In this document: in pieces, positions 11,114 to 22,059 of the stretch
Layout: each line of letters begins with the position of its first letter
Numbering within the stretch: position 1 is the first letter of the stretch
NCBI GenBank assembly: GCA_028274465.1
Contig: CM051458.1
Span: 24,505,566-24,569,565 of the forward strand
Direction: 5' to 3'
Source: Plantago ovata
Taxonomy: Eukaryota > Streptophyta > Magnoliopsida > Lamiales > Plantaginaceae
DNA length: 64,000 nt
The notes under the pieces: generated by a model
What the model was told of the DNA's origin: nothing
What the model saw: only the letters and a program-made list of their open reading frames with translations
Databases searched by the model: none
Translations under genes and position numbers: made by a program

Positions 11114-11437
11114 AACACCAGGCGGACCACCCCTCACCTCCAGTGGGACGTCCCCTGTGTTTTGGCCTCCGAACTCATTAACACTTTAACAAACTGACTT
11201 CCTCCATTAGTCGTTCAGTTACTGCTACACCCTCAAAAACCTGTGCTATACGAAGGTTCTGTTCAACTTTTCTTGCATGTGCGATTTCAAATACACTCTC
11301 AGTGGCTTTAATTCCTGCATAAATTGCAAGTTCATCCTCCTCATTAATATCTTTTCTCCATACTTCTCAGATAAGCTTTCAGCTCCACCCCAGTCTAATC
11401 TCTCACTGGTGATGTGACTTGGTGTTAGTCTCTCAGA

Positions 11438-12091
11438 CTACGCGGATCCACTGGCGTACTTACGGAAGACCTTTCCTGCTTGTTCAACCGTACATTTTTC
11501 CAATCCTCCGCACAAGCCATCCACTCTAAGCCTAACCTCATCACGTAACCCACCAACAAAATGCCAAGTCAACTCCCCATCGTCGAAATGGTGATGGGGG
11601 CACTCTCGTTTATACTTCTCAAAACGATCATAGGTGTCACAAAATCTCTCATCTTCTCCTTGCTTGAAGTGTTCAATCCTTCCTCGTAAGGTCATTGTCT
11701 CTTGGTAAGGCATAAATCGCGCCAAGAACTCCTCTACTACTTGGTCCCAAGTCTTCAGTGATCCTGGTGCTAACCTTGCCATCCAAAGCCTTGGCTCATA
11801 CCCCAAGGTGAAAGAAAATAACTTCCTGCATACTTGGTCCTCTATAAACCCCTTCGTCGGAATTCGGGCTATTTCCTCCTCGTAGGATCGAATGAAACTC
11901 AATGGATTCATCCCTACTCCTTCCTCAAACCTTGGTATGTTCCTTACCACGGAACTTGTCACCTCATACACAGTTAACTCATCCTTTAGGTATATAGTTG
12001 ATCCTCTCTTAACCTGCGAAAATTGGGGCGTCATGCAAGACCTCATGGACGTCATACGTGGATATCTGTGACAAGAGTAACTCACAACCAA
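11438..12091 (-). pseudogene. Athila1 gag
   Basis: A 217-aa stretch with the retrotransposon gag domain: LFSFTLGYEPRLWMARLAPGS, WDQVVEEFLARFMP, FDTYDRFEKYKRECPHHHF and LTWHFVGGL. The frame opens near 12091 without a clear natural start and closes at a stop at 11438, before the expected zinc knuckle. It is a fragment of the capsid protein. Confidence 0.8.
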
Positions 12092-12215
12092 AAATCAGTC
12101 ATGTTAGTTCTGACCAAAATTTGGAATTCAACTTCTAAACTAGAAAACTAAGATCACTTATCCTGGAAATTGAATGCTGAAAATATAAATAAACTAAAGA
12201 GTAAAAAGGAGTTAA

Positions 12216-12234
12216 AGTCCCGGCAACGGCGCCA
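12216..12234 (-). promoter_or_regulatory. Athila1 primer binding site
   Basis: Minus strand reads TGGCGCCGTTGCCGGGACT, the tRNA-Asp-type site characteristic of Athila elements, three bases from the LTR end at 12238. Confidence 0.85.
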
Positions 12235-12237
12235 ATT

Positions 12238-13040
12238 TGATGAACGAGATTGTCAGACTCGAACAATCAAATAAATTTGTTTGAAATCCAAAGGACAACT
12301 CACAACTACACAAAACATGTAGTGTAGAGGTAAGGTGACCACGAGTGTCGATCTCTAAGGACTTAACTAGCTTTAACTAAATAACTATTATAAATTCAGA
12401 AAACAAATTCTACTTAGCTTAACTTAACGATATATGATGAGAGCTGGTAATAGTATGTTCATTCTAAGCATCGGGTTCTAATTATGCATGAAAGTGCAAC
12501 TCGTACTGCTTTAAAAGTAATTTGAATTAACAAACACCAAAAGTTAGATTTGTAGACATGTATTTTGAAAGCTTCCTATCTATACTAATACTTGGCTAAG
12601 GTCTTGATAATTATAATTATTGAATCGATGATCTTGAATTGTCCTAGTGTTTCTAACACTTTTATACGAAGATATTTGACTTAGTCGGATCAAAGAATCG
12701 AATAAATCAATTATACAAGTAAAAGTCTCAGAAACTCAATCATGCACAATATGAACCCTAGCTATGAATTTACATACTATCACCAACTAGAAACTTAGCT
12801 ACTCATATAAAAATCGAAATCAATACAAGCAATCAAAGATGAAAACATAATTGAATTGAAAGATAGAGTATGAAAAAGGTGAGATACAAACCGAGGGTTG
12901 TCAATCTCCGTTGAATTGCTAGACTCACAAGTTTCTAGCAAGGTGAGATCAAAAGATGTCCAAATCTCTACCTTGGTGCTCCAAATTGCTAAGATAAAGT
13001 AGTTCTAAGAGAAAGAAAACCCAGAACAAGCTCTAGGGTT
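12238..13040 (-). repeat. Athila1 LTR, truncated by gap
   Basis: Begins on the plus strand as TGATGAACGAG, like the solo LTR at 34311 (TGATGAACCGG). It shares a block around 12300-12420 (tagtgtagaggtaa, gtgtcgatctctaagg) with that LTR and with the inverse of 41480-41600. The part expected to hold the promoter and any hairpin array is missing in the N run. Confidence 0.82.
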
Positions 13041-13140
13041 NNNNNNNNNNNNNNNNNNNNNNNNNNNNNNNNNNNNNNNNNNNNNNNNNNNNNNNNNNNN
13101 NNNNNNNNNNNNNNNNNNNNNNNNNNNNNNNNNNNNNNNN
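13041..13140. other. Assembly gap (100 N)
   Basis: Exactly 100 N, the usual placeholder for a gap of unknown size. Left is an Athila LTR, right is unrelated AT-rich DNA, so the true join is unknown. Confidence 0.98.
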
Positions 13141-15284
13141 ATGTAAAATTAGTTTTTTAGTGTTTTTATTTACAACTTCTATTGCAATTTATTTTGTAAA
13201 AGAATAGATAACATCGAGAAGGTGAGAAGTAAATAAATGGGTAATTTTATTTTCTTTAAGCAATTCGTAATTATTTTGAACTAAAAATTAATGATTTAAT
13301 TGAATTCACCAGACAAGCAGACACTGCAAATTATACTTCTAATTTTAATAATTTTAAGCTACTTCTAAACTAAAATATCAAACATTATTTGACTTTTGAT
13401 TAATTATTTTTTATAATCTTTTAGTAAAAGCAGACCAAACCACTTGTTAAAATCATTTTCAAACAGCCAATGATACTCATCTGTCCCAATCAATTCTTTA
13501 CGTATTCCTTTTTTGGACGTCCCAATCAATTCTTTACGTTTTTATTTTTGGAAAGTACCCTACATTCCATCTATATTATTTTACATATGGACTCCACATT
13601 TACACTTCTTTATCCCCACTCATACCTCACACTTTTTTAATCAACTACCCCACATTTACATACAATATTAATATAATACTACCAAACAAAATTATTCATT
13701 AAAAACCGTGCAAAAAACAAACGTAGACTTATGATCGGGACGGAGGGAGTACATAGTAAGGTAAAGAGAAAAGAAAAGTTTGCAACTTTTCTCCCTCTTT
13801 CTTGACACAAGTGACACAGATCATGTTCATCATGCAATGAAAATTCCCTTGCTTATTTTACCGTAACAATTATTTAATAATATTATCTTTATGGACTTTT
13901 ACCTAAAATGAATCTTTACATTGCACCAGACAGAATCTTGTTCAACCAGATGTCTAATTATTGGTCTAAAAAGAATGTTAATTCGTAGTATTATCCAACT
14001 TTCTAGCGAATTATTTACCATCAACTTAAATTCGATAAAATCCCAACTCTTCATGAGTTTTGTAAATTTGTAAAGTAAGGTGGGGATTTATATTCTGAGG
14101 TCGGCTTCTACCAACCTAAACGTAGGTCTTTATCATATATTTCATTTTAATTTATTAAATTTTGATAAAAATATATATATGTGCAGTTATATCCCTACTT
14201 TCAAAAAATTCATTTAAATATAAATAAATTCTTACTATTATATAAGTATTAAATTAAAAATAAAAATTTACTTTAACTAAAATTTAAATTAAACAATATA
14301 TATCAAATTAATTTCAACAACAATTCAATGGAATATTCGTTTTCCATAATCTAATTGCACTAGCTATCAACATTTGTAGAGGACAATAACAAAGGGTTAT
14401 TTTTTTAGCTACGAAGTATATTATTTAGAAGTGTTCGATAGTTTTTGTATCATTAAAATGGATAAATTAATTGTGATCAATTAACTTTGGTTTGTGATTA
14501 AGATTAATTAATAAGGTTTACGTATATGTAATCATATAAATTGAAATTAAGGACATTATAGTTAATTTGTATTTTTGTGGTGATTTTTAATGTTAAAGGA
14601 AATTAATTATAATCCATCGTACCAAAAATGACTTTGAACCGAAATGAATGGATGAGATTAAATTAAGCGCCACATGGAAACTATTGAATGAATACCTGAG
14701 TTTAGGTCGATACAGAGTGGACCTGAGAATAGAAAGACCCAGTAGGTCAATGTATACTAAAACAAAACTTTTCTTTTATTCCATAACAAACGATGGTAAA
14801 TATAAGGAAATCCTCATAATTTTAGTAATCAACCACTTTAATTCATTTTTAATAATATTAATACAAAAAAATGTACTTTCTTAAATAATATTAATATTAC
14901 CGTAATCAATTATATATAAAAGATCATAAAAAAAAGAGAAATTTATGAAGAGATAAGGATTGAGCATAAATCTACGTCCGCATGTGGGCTGTAGATTGGT
15001 CTCTCACATTCTGTTATTTTTAATACAAGCGCGGTTTATTTAAAAAAAGGATTGAGCATAAATGAGCTCGGACCGCATCGCATAAATGAGTCCGTCTCTA
15101 GTCGATGATAATTTTGACTTTTCTGGTTCGATCTGGAAGTTTTCCGGTCTGAACTGGAACAATATATATAATGGAATAAAAGAAAAAAGGTGTAGGCTGG
15201 GCCGGACATATTCGGTAATGGACCGGAATGGGTGAAACCATGGGTTTGACCGGTCCGCTCCGATTTTCTAAAGATTTGGAAAAG
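13141..15284. other. AT-rich intergenic DNA upstream of DUF707 gene
   Basis: Apart from the MITE at 13474-13751 I see no gene or element here. Open frames are short and of low-complexity composition. Nothing identifiable at 14000-14950. Confidence 0.6.
13474..13751. mobile_element. Stowaway-like MITE
   Basis: Ends are inverted: the left reads TACTCATCTGTCCCAATCA and the right, on the other strand, TACTCCCTCCGTCCCGATCA. The CTCCCTCCGTCCC-type terminus and TA at both borders (13474-13475 and 13750-13751) fit Stowaway/Tc1-mariner MITEs. It is about 274 bp inside the TA duplications with no coding capacity. Part of the left terminus is repeated nearby at 13519-13540. Confidence 0.8.
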
Positions 15285-15292
15285 TATAAAAG
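15285..15292 (+). promoter_or_regulatory. TATA box of DUF707 gene
   Basis: TATAAAAG, followed after about 30 bp by CT-rich sequence typical of plant 5' leaders. The start site is probably near 15315-15325. It fits the downstream 5'UTR exon ending at CAG|GT (15558). Confidence 0.55.
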
Positions 15293-15558
15293 AGAAAAGA
15301 AAGCAGATTTCTCTGTTCCTTCCCTTCTTTCTTTCTTTCCCACTCTGCCTCGCACAATATTTCTGCCCCAAACAACACGATTCTCTTCACTCACAAAACA
15401 TTCCTTGTGCTTCGGTTTCAACTTTCAACTCGTTTTGTCTTCATAAACACCATTCATTCATGCATTTACACCAAGCTTAAATCTCTTCTCATTAAACCCA
15501 TGTTCAATTGACTCCTCAAAACAAGATATACAAGCCAGCCTTTTCTTGCGATTCTCAG

Positions 15559-16520
15559 GTTCGTCTCCTCCTCTTTAATTAATAATCTATCTCTGTATCG
15601 GTTTTGGGTTTATCTTCTGAAACTTATAAACTATGGAGTATATAATTAATTCTCTTATATGAACAACTTTCGATTAATTATGGAGTATATAATTAAATCT
15701 CTTATAATCAAAAGGTGGTGAAGTCTTTATGCAAAAATTCTATAATGATCTTGCTTGGTTCAAAGGTTATGGCTTCTTGAAGCTTTCTAGGTTTTGGTCT
15801 TGGTCTTGTTCTGCCTTTGAATATAGGGAAGCCATGTGTAATAATATTTGTATACCTTTCTTTGCACATACGACCTGTTTTCATTGACTCAAAACTCTTT
15901 CTATATTATTGACTCAAGGTATGTATAATGTATGCTATTGAATTATGAGCTTATATAGCTGTGGTAAGAGGATTTTAATGTGCGATTTGCGCGGATAAGC
16001 TTCTGTAGATAGGCCTGATTTGCTGTTGTATTGGTGGCAAGAAGTCTTCTTTAAGAGGTGGCTTGTTTCCTCAGGCACACTGAGAATGTGTTTGACAATT
16101 TTTTTTTGCTACATTTGGAGTATATATAGCATAATAACAGGTGCAATTGTCAAACTGTGGCACATGACAGGCCCTCTTGCTTAAAGTGATTTAATTGGAC
16201 TAATTGTCATAGTAAATAGACAAGTGGGGGCTTTTTTTTGGCCTATAAAGGTCTGTTCTTGGGATAGTTTATTCATACTACCATCGTAAGGGTTGTTAGA
16301 GTTGCTGATCATATCTTCGGTAGGGTTGTTAGAGTTGTTTGATATACTCGGTTATGTTGCCAGTGGATTCAATTGGAGAAACTATATTGTTACCGGAGAT
16401 ATATTAACTGCTGACTGACTACTATCATTTTCTTGTAACGCCCCGTAGGCACGTGTTATTTATTATGCTAGTTTATAAATATTAGTTTCTTTAATCTTCT
16501 CTCGGTTTCCTGTTTGACAG
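15559..16520 (+). other. 5'UTR intron of DUF707 gene (predicted)
   Basis: Donor CAG|GTTCGT at 15558/15559 and acceptor TTTGACAG at 16513-16520 bound a 962-nt AT-rich intron. The next exon carries the start codon 33 nt downstream. A long leader intron is common in plant genes. Predicted from splice signals only. Confidence 0.55.
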
Positions 16521-16553
16521 ATTCTTCTCTCTGGAGTGGTTCCTTGTTTTCAT

Positions 16554-19102
16554 ATGGATTTCGGTGTGGTGTCTAAAAGGGGGAATAATACTGGGCGCAG
16601 GTATATATATCAATTTTGGTTTTGTATCACATTGAATGTAATGTGATATTCTTTAAGTAAGCATTTGAGCAAACTCAAATATACTTTCTGCTTTTGTTTT
16701 CAGTTCACCTGTTAAAAAACGTAACGAAACGATGAAAGTCTTTTTTACAATCTGCATTGGACTTGTCTTTGGCTTCTTTATAGGAGTGTCATTTCCTTCA
16801 CTCCCATTGACAAAGGTACCATTACGAAAAGAATTCTATATTATTTCCGATTTGATGCTATCAAGTGCTTATTTATAACTGACCGTATCTTCTTATATCT
16901 GCAGCTTAACTTCACCTCAGCTCTATGTGATTTTGTTATTGTTGGCAGTAAAGGTACAGCTGACTCTACAGAAGATAGTAGAAGTGACTCTAAAACGAAT
17001 CAAATTGTAAACGACGTGACAAAGGTTTGTCTTTTACTGCTGATATCCATTTCTGCTCGGGATTGTACATTGACGTGCACTTGCTTAGTTGACAACATAG
17101 TATTGCTAAAGATGTTCTGTAATATTCTTCTCTCGAATGATTCTGATTCAGATTTGGGTCCCATCCAATCCAAAAGGTGCAGAAAGATTGCCCCCAGACA
17201 TTGTTGCATCTGAGTCTGATTTTTATCTTCGCAGATTATGGGGTAAACCTAGTGAGGTAAGCATTTTGTAAATATAGTCACCGTGAATGAATACTTATAC
17301 GATGATGAAATAAGCATTCTACTTTTACTGATCAGGACTTGACCATCACGCCGAAGTATCTAGTTACATTCACTGTTGGTCACGAACAAATGAAAAATAT
17401 TGATGCTGCAGTGAAAAAGGTTTGAGCTGATTTTACTGTTACTTGATGGTCCTTTCTTACTCTTGGGTGCTCATTATCTCTTCTGCTACAGTTTTCTGGT
17501 AATTTTACCATCCTTCTATTCCATTATGATGGACGAACAACGGAATGGGATCAATTTGAGTGGTCCAAACGAGCTATTCACGTCAGCGCTATAAAACAGA
17601 CAAAATGGTACGAATAGTTTACGTCTTCAGTCATGTTAGCACTTATTTCTTTTACAATGAATCAAATAAGTTTCCTTTTCTATGTTGTAAGCTGAGGTTT
17701 TCATATTGTTTCAAAAAAGGTGGTATGCTAAACGATTCTTACATCCGGACATTGTTGCCGCATATGATTACATATTTATTTGGGACGAAGACTTGGGGGT
17801 CGAGAATTTCGATGCAGAAGAGTGAGTCATTTTACCATTTGGCTTCACAAACATAATGGTGCTTTGGCCATCTTCTCTAACTTTTCAAATTTCAGATACA
17901 TCAAACTTGTGAAGAAGCACGGTTTGGAAATTTCGCAGCCTGCTCTGGAAGCAACTAGGAACCCGACATGGCAGATGACCAGAAAACGCGATGGTATTGA
18001 AGTGCACAAGTAAGTCTAATATATGTAACCATGTGTGTAACAACTTATCTCACAAAGTTTTGTTCTCTTAATGCTTTATTCTGTATGTGATTGTAGAGAA
18101 ACAGAGGAGAAACCAGGCTGGTGCTCCGATCCCCATTTGCCTCCTTGCGCCTCGTATGAACTATATACAACTTACTCTTGATTTATATACTTTAATGATG
18201 TTTTTTCTCTATGACTGAGATTGATTTCCTTACTCTACATCCTTTACCTCAGGTTTGTTGAAATCATGGCACCTGTGTTTTCTCGAGATGCATGGAGATG
18301 CGTATGGCATATGATTCAGGTTGCTATTACTTTGTTATCTTAATATCCCTTATGCCAATAAAAAATAAAAATAAATTAAAAAAAAAATTCTTTAGCTTTG
18401 TTCAAGATCCTGCTAATACATAAACATGTATATTCATCTGTTTTTTACATTTACTATTTCTAGAACGACTTGATCCATGGATGGGGCCTCGACTTTGCCC
18501 TCCAAAAGTGTGTTGAGGTGAGTCATGATCTGTCAAAGAACGTACTAAATTTCTAGCTTCAAAAATGTTAACCCCGGTTAGTATATCTATGTATTTATTG
18601 TATTTTTTCCTTGATTCTGTAGCCTGCTCATGAAAAAATCGGAGTTGTAGATGCTCAATGGGTCGTTCATCAGTCTGTTCCTTCACTAGGAAACCAGGTA
18701 AAACATGTAGTTATAAACTGGTTGCAACATGATAACATCCTGTAAACGTGTTAGAGGAATTAATCGCTGTATTTTTCAACTTATGTGACAATAGGGTCAG
18801 GCGGATAATGGAAAAGCTCCATGGCTAGGGGTATGTATACTTGTCTCAAATCTTCCGGACTTATTTCTAGCAAAAGCAGCGACTATTAAGAGAAACAATC
18901 TCTCACAAATCCATGCATTTCTAAAACTAAACCGGTTCTTTGTGATGAATTCTAATGTGGAGTTTTACTGTTGTTGATTCAGGTGAGACACAGATGTAGA
19001 TCAGAGTGGGAAATGTTCAAAGCGCGAATGGCTTCCGCAGAGATATCTTATTATAAATCATTAGGAGTGGATCCTGCAAATGTTACTGCAGCTCATACAT
19101 AG
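16554..19102 (+). CDS. DUF707 family protein (14 coding exons)
   Basis: Exons: 16554-16600, 16704-16815, 16905-17024, 17152-17256, 17336-17419, 17492-17607, 17720-17821, 17896-18009, 18097-18153, 18253-18319, 18464-18517, 18623-18697, 18795-18830, 18983-19102. All have GT-AG borders and they sum to 1209 nt, 402 residues, in one frame. Residues 28-47 form one hydrophobic segment after a basic N-terminus, so a type II membrane anchor is likely. The DUF707 region spans about 94-375, with IWVPSNPKGAERLPP, WSKRAIHVS and YDYIFIWDEDLGVENF; D217-E218-D219 recalls the DxD of GT-A glycosyltransferases. Databases often name relatives 'lysine ketoglutarate reductase trans-splicing related', which has little functional support. 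Biochemical role unknown. No disabling change seen; it is the only intact host gene here. Confidence 0.93.
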
Positions 19103-19416
19103 AGGAGGTAGTATGACATAGCTGAATATACTACAATACTCATCACCATTTTTACAAGAAGTTTTACGAACCACATTCTTTTTACTAAGTTGGCTATGAG
19201 TTTGTAGATAGATAGAGCTGGGAAATTACAATTTTGGTCGCATATGTCTTGGTCCTCTGCGATTTTGGTTCGAATTATGCCGAATTCTACGAATTCAGTC
19301 ATCTTTCCATGTAAATGGCATTGGTTTGGCGTCCAGAGTGACGTATACAGTATAAATCGCCTTCAACTCATCAAATACGAATACAGTCACACACAAATCT
19401 GTAAATCAACAACTTC
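19103..19416. other. Intergenic DNA after DUF707 gene
   Basis: Presumed 3'UTR and spacer. No gene, and no strong AATAAA signal seen close to the stop. Confidence 0.4.
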
Positions 19417-20130
19417 ATGCTCTTCGATCTTCTCAAAACCTCCCTGGATCACCATGAATTCATCTTCACAGAACTCATACTCTCCGCCTCCTCATGCTCC
19501 CTCACTTATGCTAGAAAACTCTTCGACAACTCAGAACTCACCCTTTACTCCTCCGCCAATGTTCGCGTGGAACTCACTCAAGGGCGATAAGTTGACATAC
19601 CCTTTTGTTATCAAGGCTTGCGGCCGTTGCTTGCTAGGTGTTGGTGTTTCAAGATGGATTCACATGTGAGTAACACATTGGTAACAGTGTATGCTGCGTG
19701 TGGTGGCATTGAGTTGTCACATAAGGTGTTTGATGAAATGCCTCAGAGAAATGAGGTGTCCTGGAGTTCTATGATTGCGGCATATGTTAATTGGTGAGTT
19801 GTTTTCTTGAATGATTCTGACTTTCGGTTGATTGCTTAAATGATTCTGAATTTGTTCTCCTGCAGTAACCTTCATTTGTATGCCCTTAGAGTGTTCAGTG
19901 ATATGAAGATGGTAAATGAGAAGCCAAACTTATTAGCTTTAGCTAGTTTGCTTGCTGCTTGTAACAGCCTACTAGATATCAGACTAGGAAAATCGATTCA
20001 TACGTACATTTTAGTTAATGGAGTTGAAATGGATGATGTCTTTCGCACTGCCCTTCTAAATATGTCTGCAAAATCTGGTCACTTTGGGGAGGCCTTCCAC
20101 ATTTTCAATTCCATCAGTGGGATAGATTAG
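19417..20130 (+). pseudogene. PPR (pentatricopeptide repeat) gene fragment
   Basis: Pieces in different plus frames read as a PLS-type PPR protein. From ATG 19417: LTYARKLFDNSELTLYS. Then FAWNSL and TYPFVIKACGR. From about 19657: SHVSNTLVTVYAACGGIELSHKVFDEMPQRNEVSWSSMIAAYV. From about 19866: LYALRVFSDMKMVNEKPNLLALASLLAACNSLLDIRLGKSIHTYIL. Frameshifts and stops break the units, and the text ends at a stop at 20130 with no E or DYW domain. Intact PPR proteins bind organellar RNA; this copy cannot. It lies just before the Tat2 LTR. Confidence 0.85.
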
Positions 20131-20234
20131 AAGTCTGCACAATTTGCCCGATTCACACGCTTTCAGTTCCTTTGTCTGTTTGCGACACCTCAAATCACCA
20201 CATCATATACCAGATTTCTCTAGCTGGACCAGTG

Positions 20235-21099
20235 TGTTGATGGGTAAATCACTAAGTTCTTCTAATGCGTTCTAATCCGTGGTCCTCTTGACTTTAGGCT
20301 ACTTCCATAGCAAGTAAAGTCCTGAAATAGAACTTGAGGGGGAGATTAGTAACCGTTTTCCGATTTGTCTAGTGATCAAACCGAATAATTGACTTCACGG
20401 TTAGAGGGTTGAAAGCCACTCTAGTGTATATAGTATGAAAGTGGGTAAGATATTGATTAGGGGTGAATAGTGTCCCCTATTTATAGTGTTTCCCAAATGG
20501 TATAGTGATAAAGCTCCTGAGATTGCGCCAAGTGTAAGGCCATGATTGAGTATCAAAGGCTAAAAGCCCATTAGTTGGGTTAATGGGCCTGACCCACATA
20601 CCAAATTAGGGTTTCCACAAGGTTAAGATGGTAACTTTACGTTTCATGGAACACTCTACGATTTCGTCCCGTCTTTGCATCCGACATGGTGTCCGATATA
20701 CGGTCCGACTAAACTGTCCGAGACCCAATGGCAATACGAACTATAGATGACTTGTATATGTTCTCCTTACAGTCCGATACTTAGGTGTCTCGCTTGACTC
20801 GTCCGATACCAAGAGATGTGTCGGACACTATTTCTTGAGGTATCATGGCTTAGGTGTCTCGCTCGGTACGTCCGATACAAATAGTGTGTCGGACACTTAG
20901 ACTTTAACCGTGGTCCTTGGAAGCATACTACTCAGGCAGTATGTCGGACCATGGTCTCAACTATAATTTGTTTGAGGGTGATCACATTAGTCGGACGAGG
21001 GCACATGTGTCGGACATTTGTGCCCTATATGTCGGACTTGTGTCACGTTAAGTCGTCTCTTGGTTCGTACAGCGAATCAGACATATTTCAACATTAACA
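20235..21099 (-). repeat. Tat2 3' LTR (865 bp)
   Basis: Plus-strand ends TGTTGATGGG...TTAACA. On the minus strand a polypurine tract AGGGGGACATA abuts the LTR start at 21099. It shares the block 20320-20400 with the Tat1 LTR. The target duplication cannot be checked because the other LTR is outside the window. Confidence 0.82.
20680..21050. promoter_or_regulatory. Dense TCCGA/TCGGA motif array in Tat2 LTR
   Basis: About 13 copies of TCCGA or its complement lie in roughly 370 bp. Two form a direct repeat of about 65 bp built as cttaggtgtctcgct, GTCCGATAC, then GTGTCGGACAC. Spacing and both orientations look like a binding-site cluster in the LTR promoter region. Function inferred only. Confidence 0.55.
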
Positions 21100-22059
21100 T
21101 ATGTCCCCCTAGTTTCCAAGTATCTTGGTACAAGATAGTTGTGTAACTATTAGTATAGTCCGAATTCCTTGTGATTCGTACTATTTTTTGAGGTCGAAAA
21201 TTTTTCTAAAATTCTGACCAAGTTCATAAGTACTTCAACCCTCCTCCTTCCATTCCATTCCCCCCTCTTTTTTCTGATATCCGAGTGAAGCAACATTCGG
21301 GCTTCATAAAAAGATATTTTGAATTTTGGAATGTCAAGATCCGGGTCTTAGTATTACTTCTTCCGTTCGACTTAGTATCTTTCCCTTAGTCTGACATCTC
21401 TGTTTCTTGACGTAAGAAAAGAATGTCCCCCGTAATCTTCAAGTCCGAGCGACGCAAAAGCTTAACTTGATTTAGCAAGTTCTTTCTTGGTAACGTAGTG
21501 TTTAGAGGTTTTTCCGACTAAAACAGCTTCTTGATCCGAGGTTCACAGTTCTTGTGCTTCCGAGTTAGTCTCTTGACGACATATGAGTATTTGCGACACA
21601 CAATGGCGACGTTTTTTCTCGATTTTCGAGAATTCTGGGGTCAAACTGTCTTTTCACCAGGTGTTTCGATCTTGGCCGTTGTTTCGATCTTGGCCGTTGA
21701 TTCAGCGACGGTTCGTATTCCGGGGTTTCCCTTCTATAAATAGGGGTGAAATAGCTCATTACTTCACTTTTCGCAAACTGTAAAAATTCTCACTCTAGAA
21801 TTTTGCTCTCGCTCCGATACCAGCGTCCGACATCAATCCGAGTTCAAGCACTCAAGTTCTTCAGTTCAAACTTTTTCCAAGTAAGTTGTTCTCGCTACTA
21901 CTTTTCCTTTGCATTTCTTTCATGTATCCCCTTTTTTCCCCTTCCTCACAATGTGCTTTAATTTACGAAACTCGCGGACTTAACGAAAAATACTTAAAAT
22001 GACCTCTCGGACGAAACCAACCGCGCTCTATCTGATATAATTTGTTCCTCCCTCTTAGG
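21100..22059 (+). other. Tat2 leader between LTR and aORF2
   Basis: No gene seen. It probably holds the aORF promoter and untranslated exon: a pyrimidine-rich acceptor (ctcttag) lies right before the ATG at 22060, as in Tat1. Plus-strand TATAAATAGGGG occurs at about 21735. Confidence 0.5.

Larger units (their letters stand above)
9714..13040 (-). mobile_element. Athila1: Athila-type Ty3/gypsy remnant, cut by Tat1 and by a gap
   Basis: Minus-strand order is LTR (12238 to gap), tRNA-Asp-type PBS, gag (11438-12091), a linker with GC-rich repeats (10306-11113), then the protease (9714-10243). RT, RNase H and integrase would lie beyond the Tat1 insertion, outside the window. The stretch 11114-11437 has no continuous frame and looks like decayed gag C-terminus. 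The outer LTR part is lost in the N gap, so insertion borders cannot be set. Confidence 0.85.

Noticed and set aside
10689-11181. Gly/Pro-rich ORFs on both strands, possible small secreted or structural proteins
   Set aside because: They follow from the 72-bp GC repeat, whose period is a multiple of three, so all frames stay open.
14648-14884. 78-codon ORF upstream of the DUF707 gene
   Set aside because: AT-rich chance frame without motif or splice context.
15036-15421. Minus-strand ORFs of about 110 codons over the DUF707 promoter and leader
   Set aside because: Antisense to the TATA box and 5'UTR; no domain; start codons not convincing.
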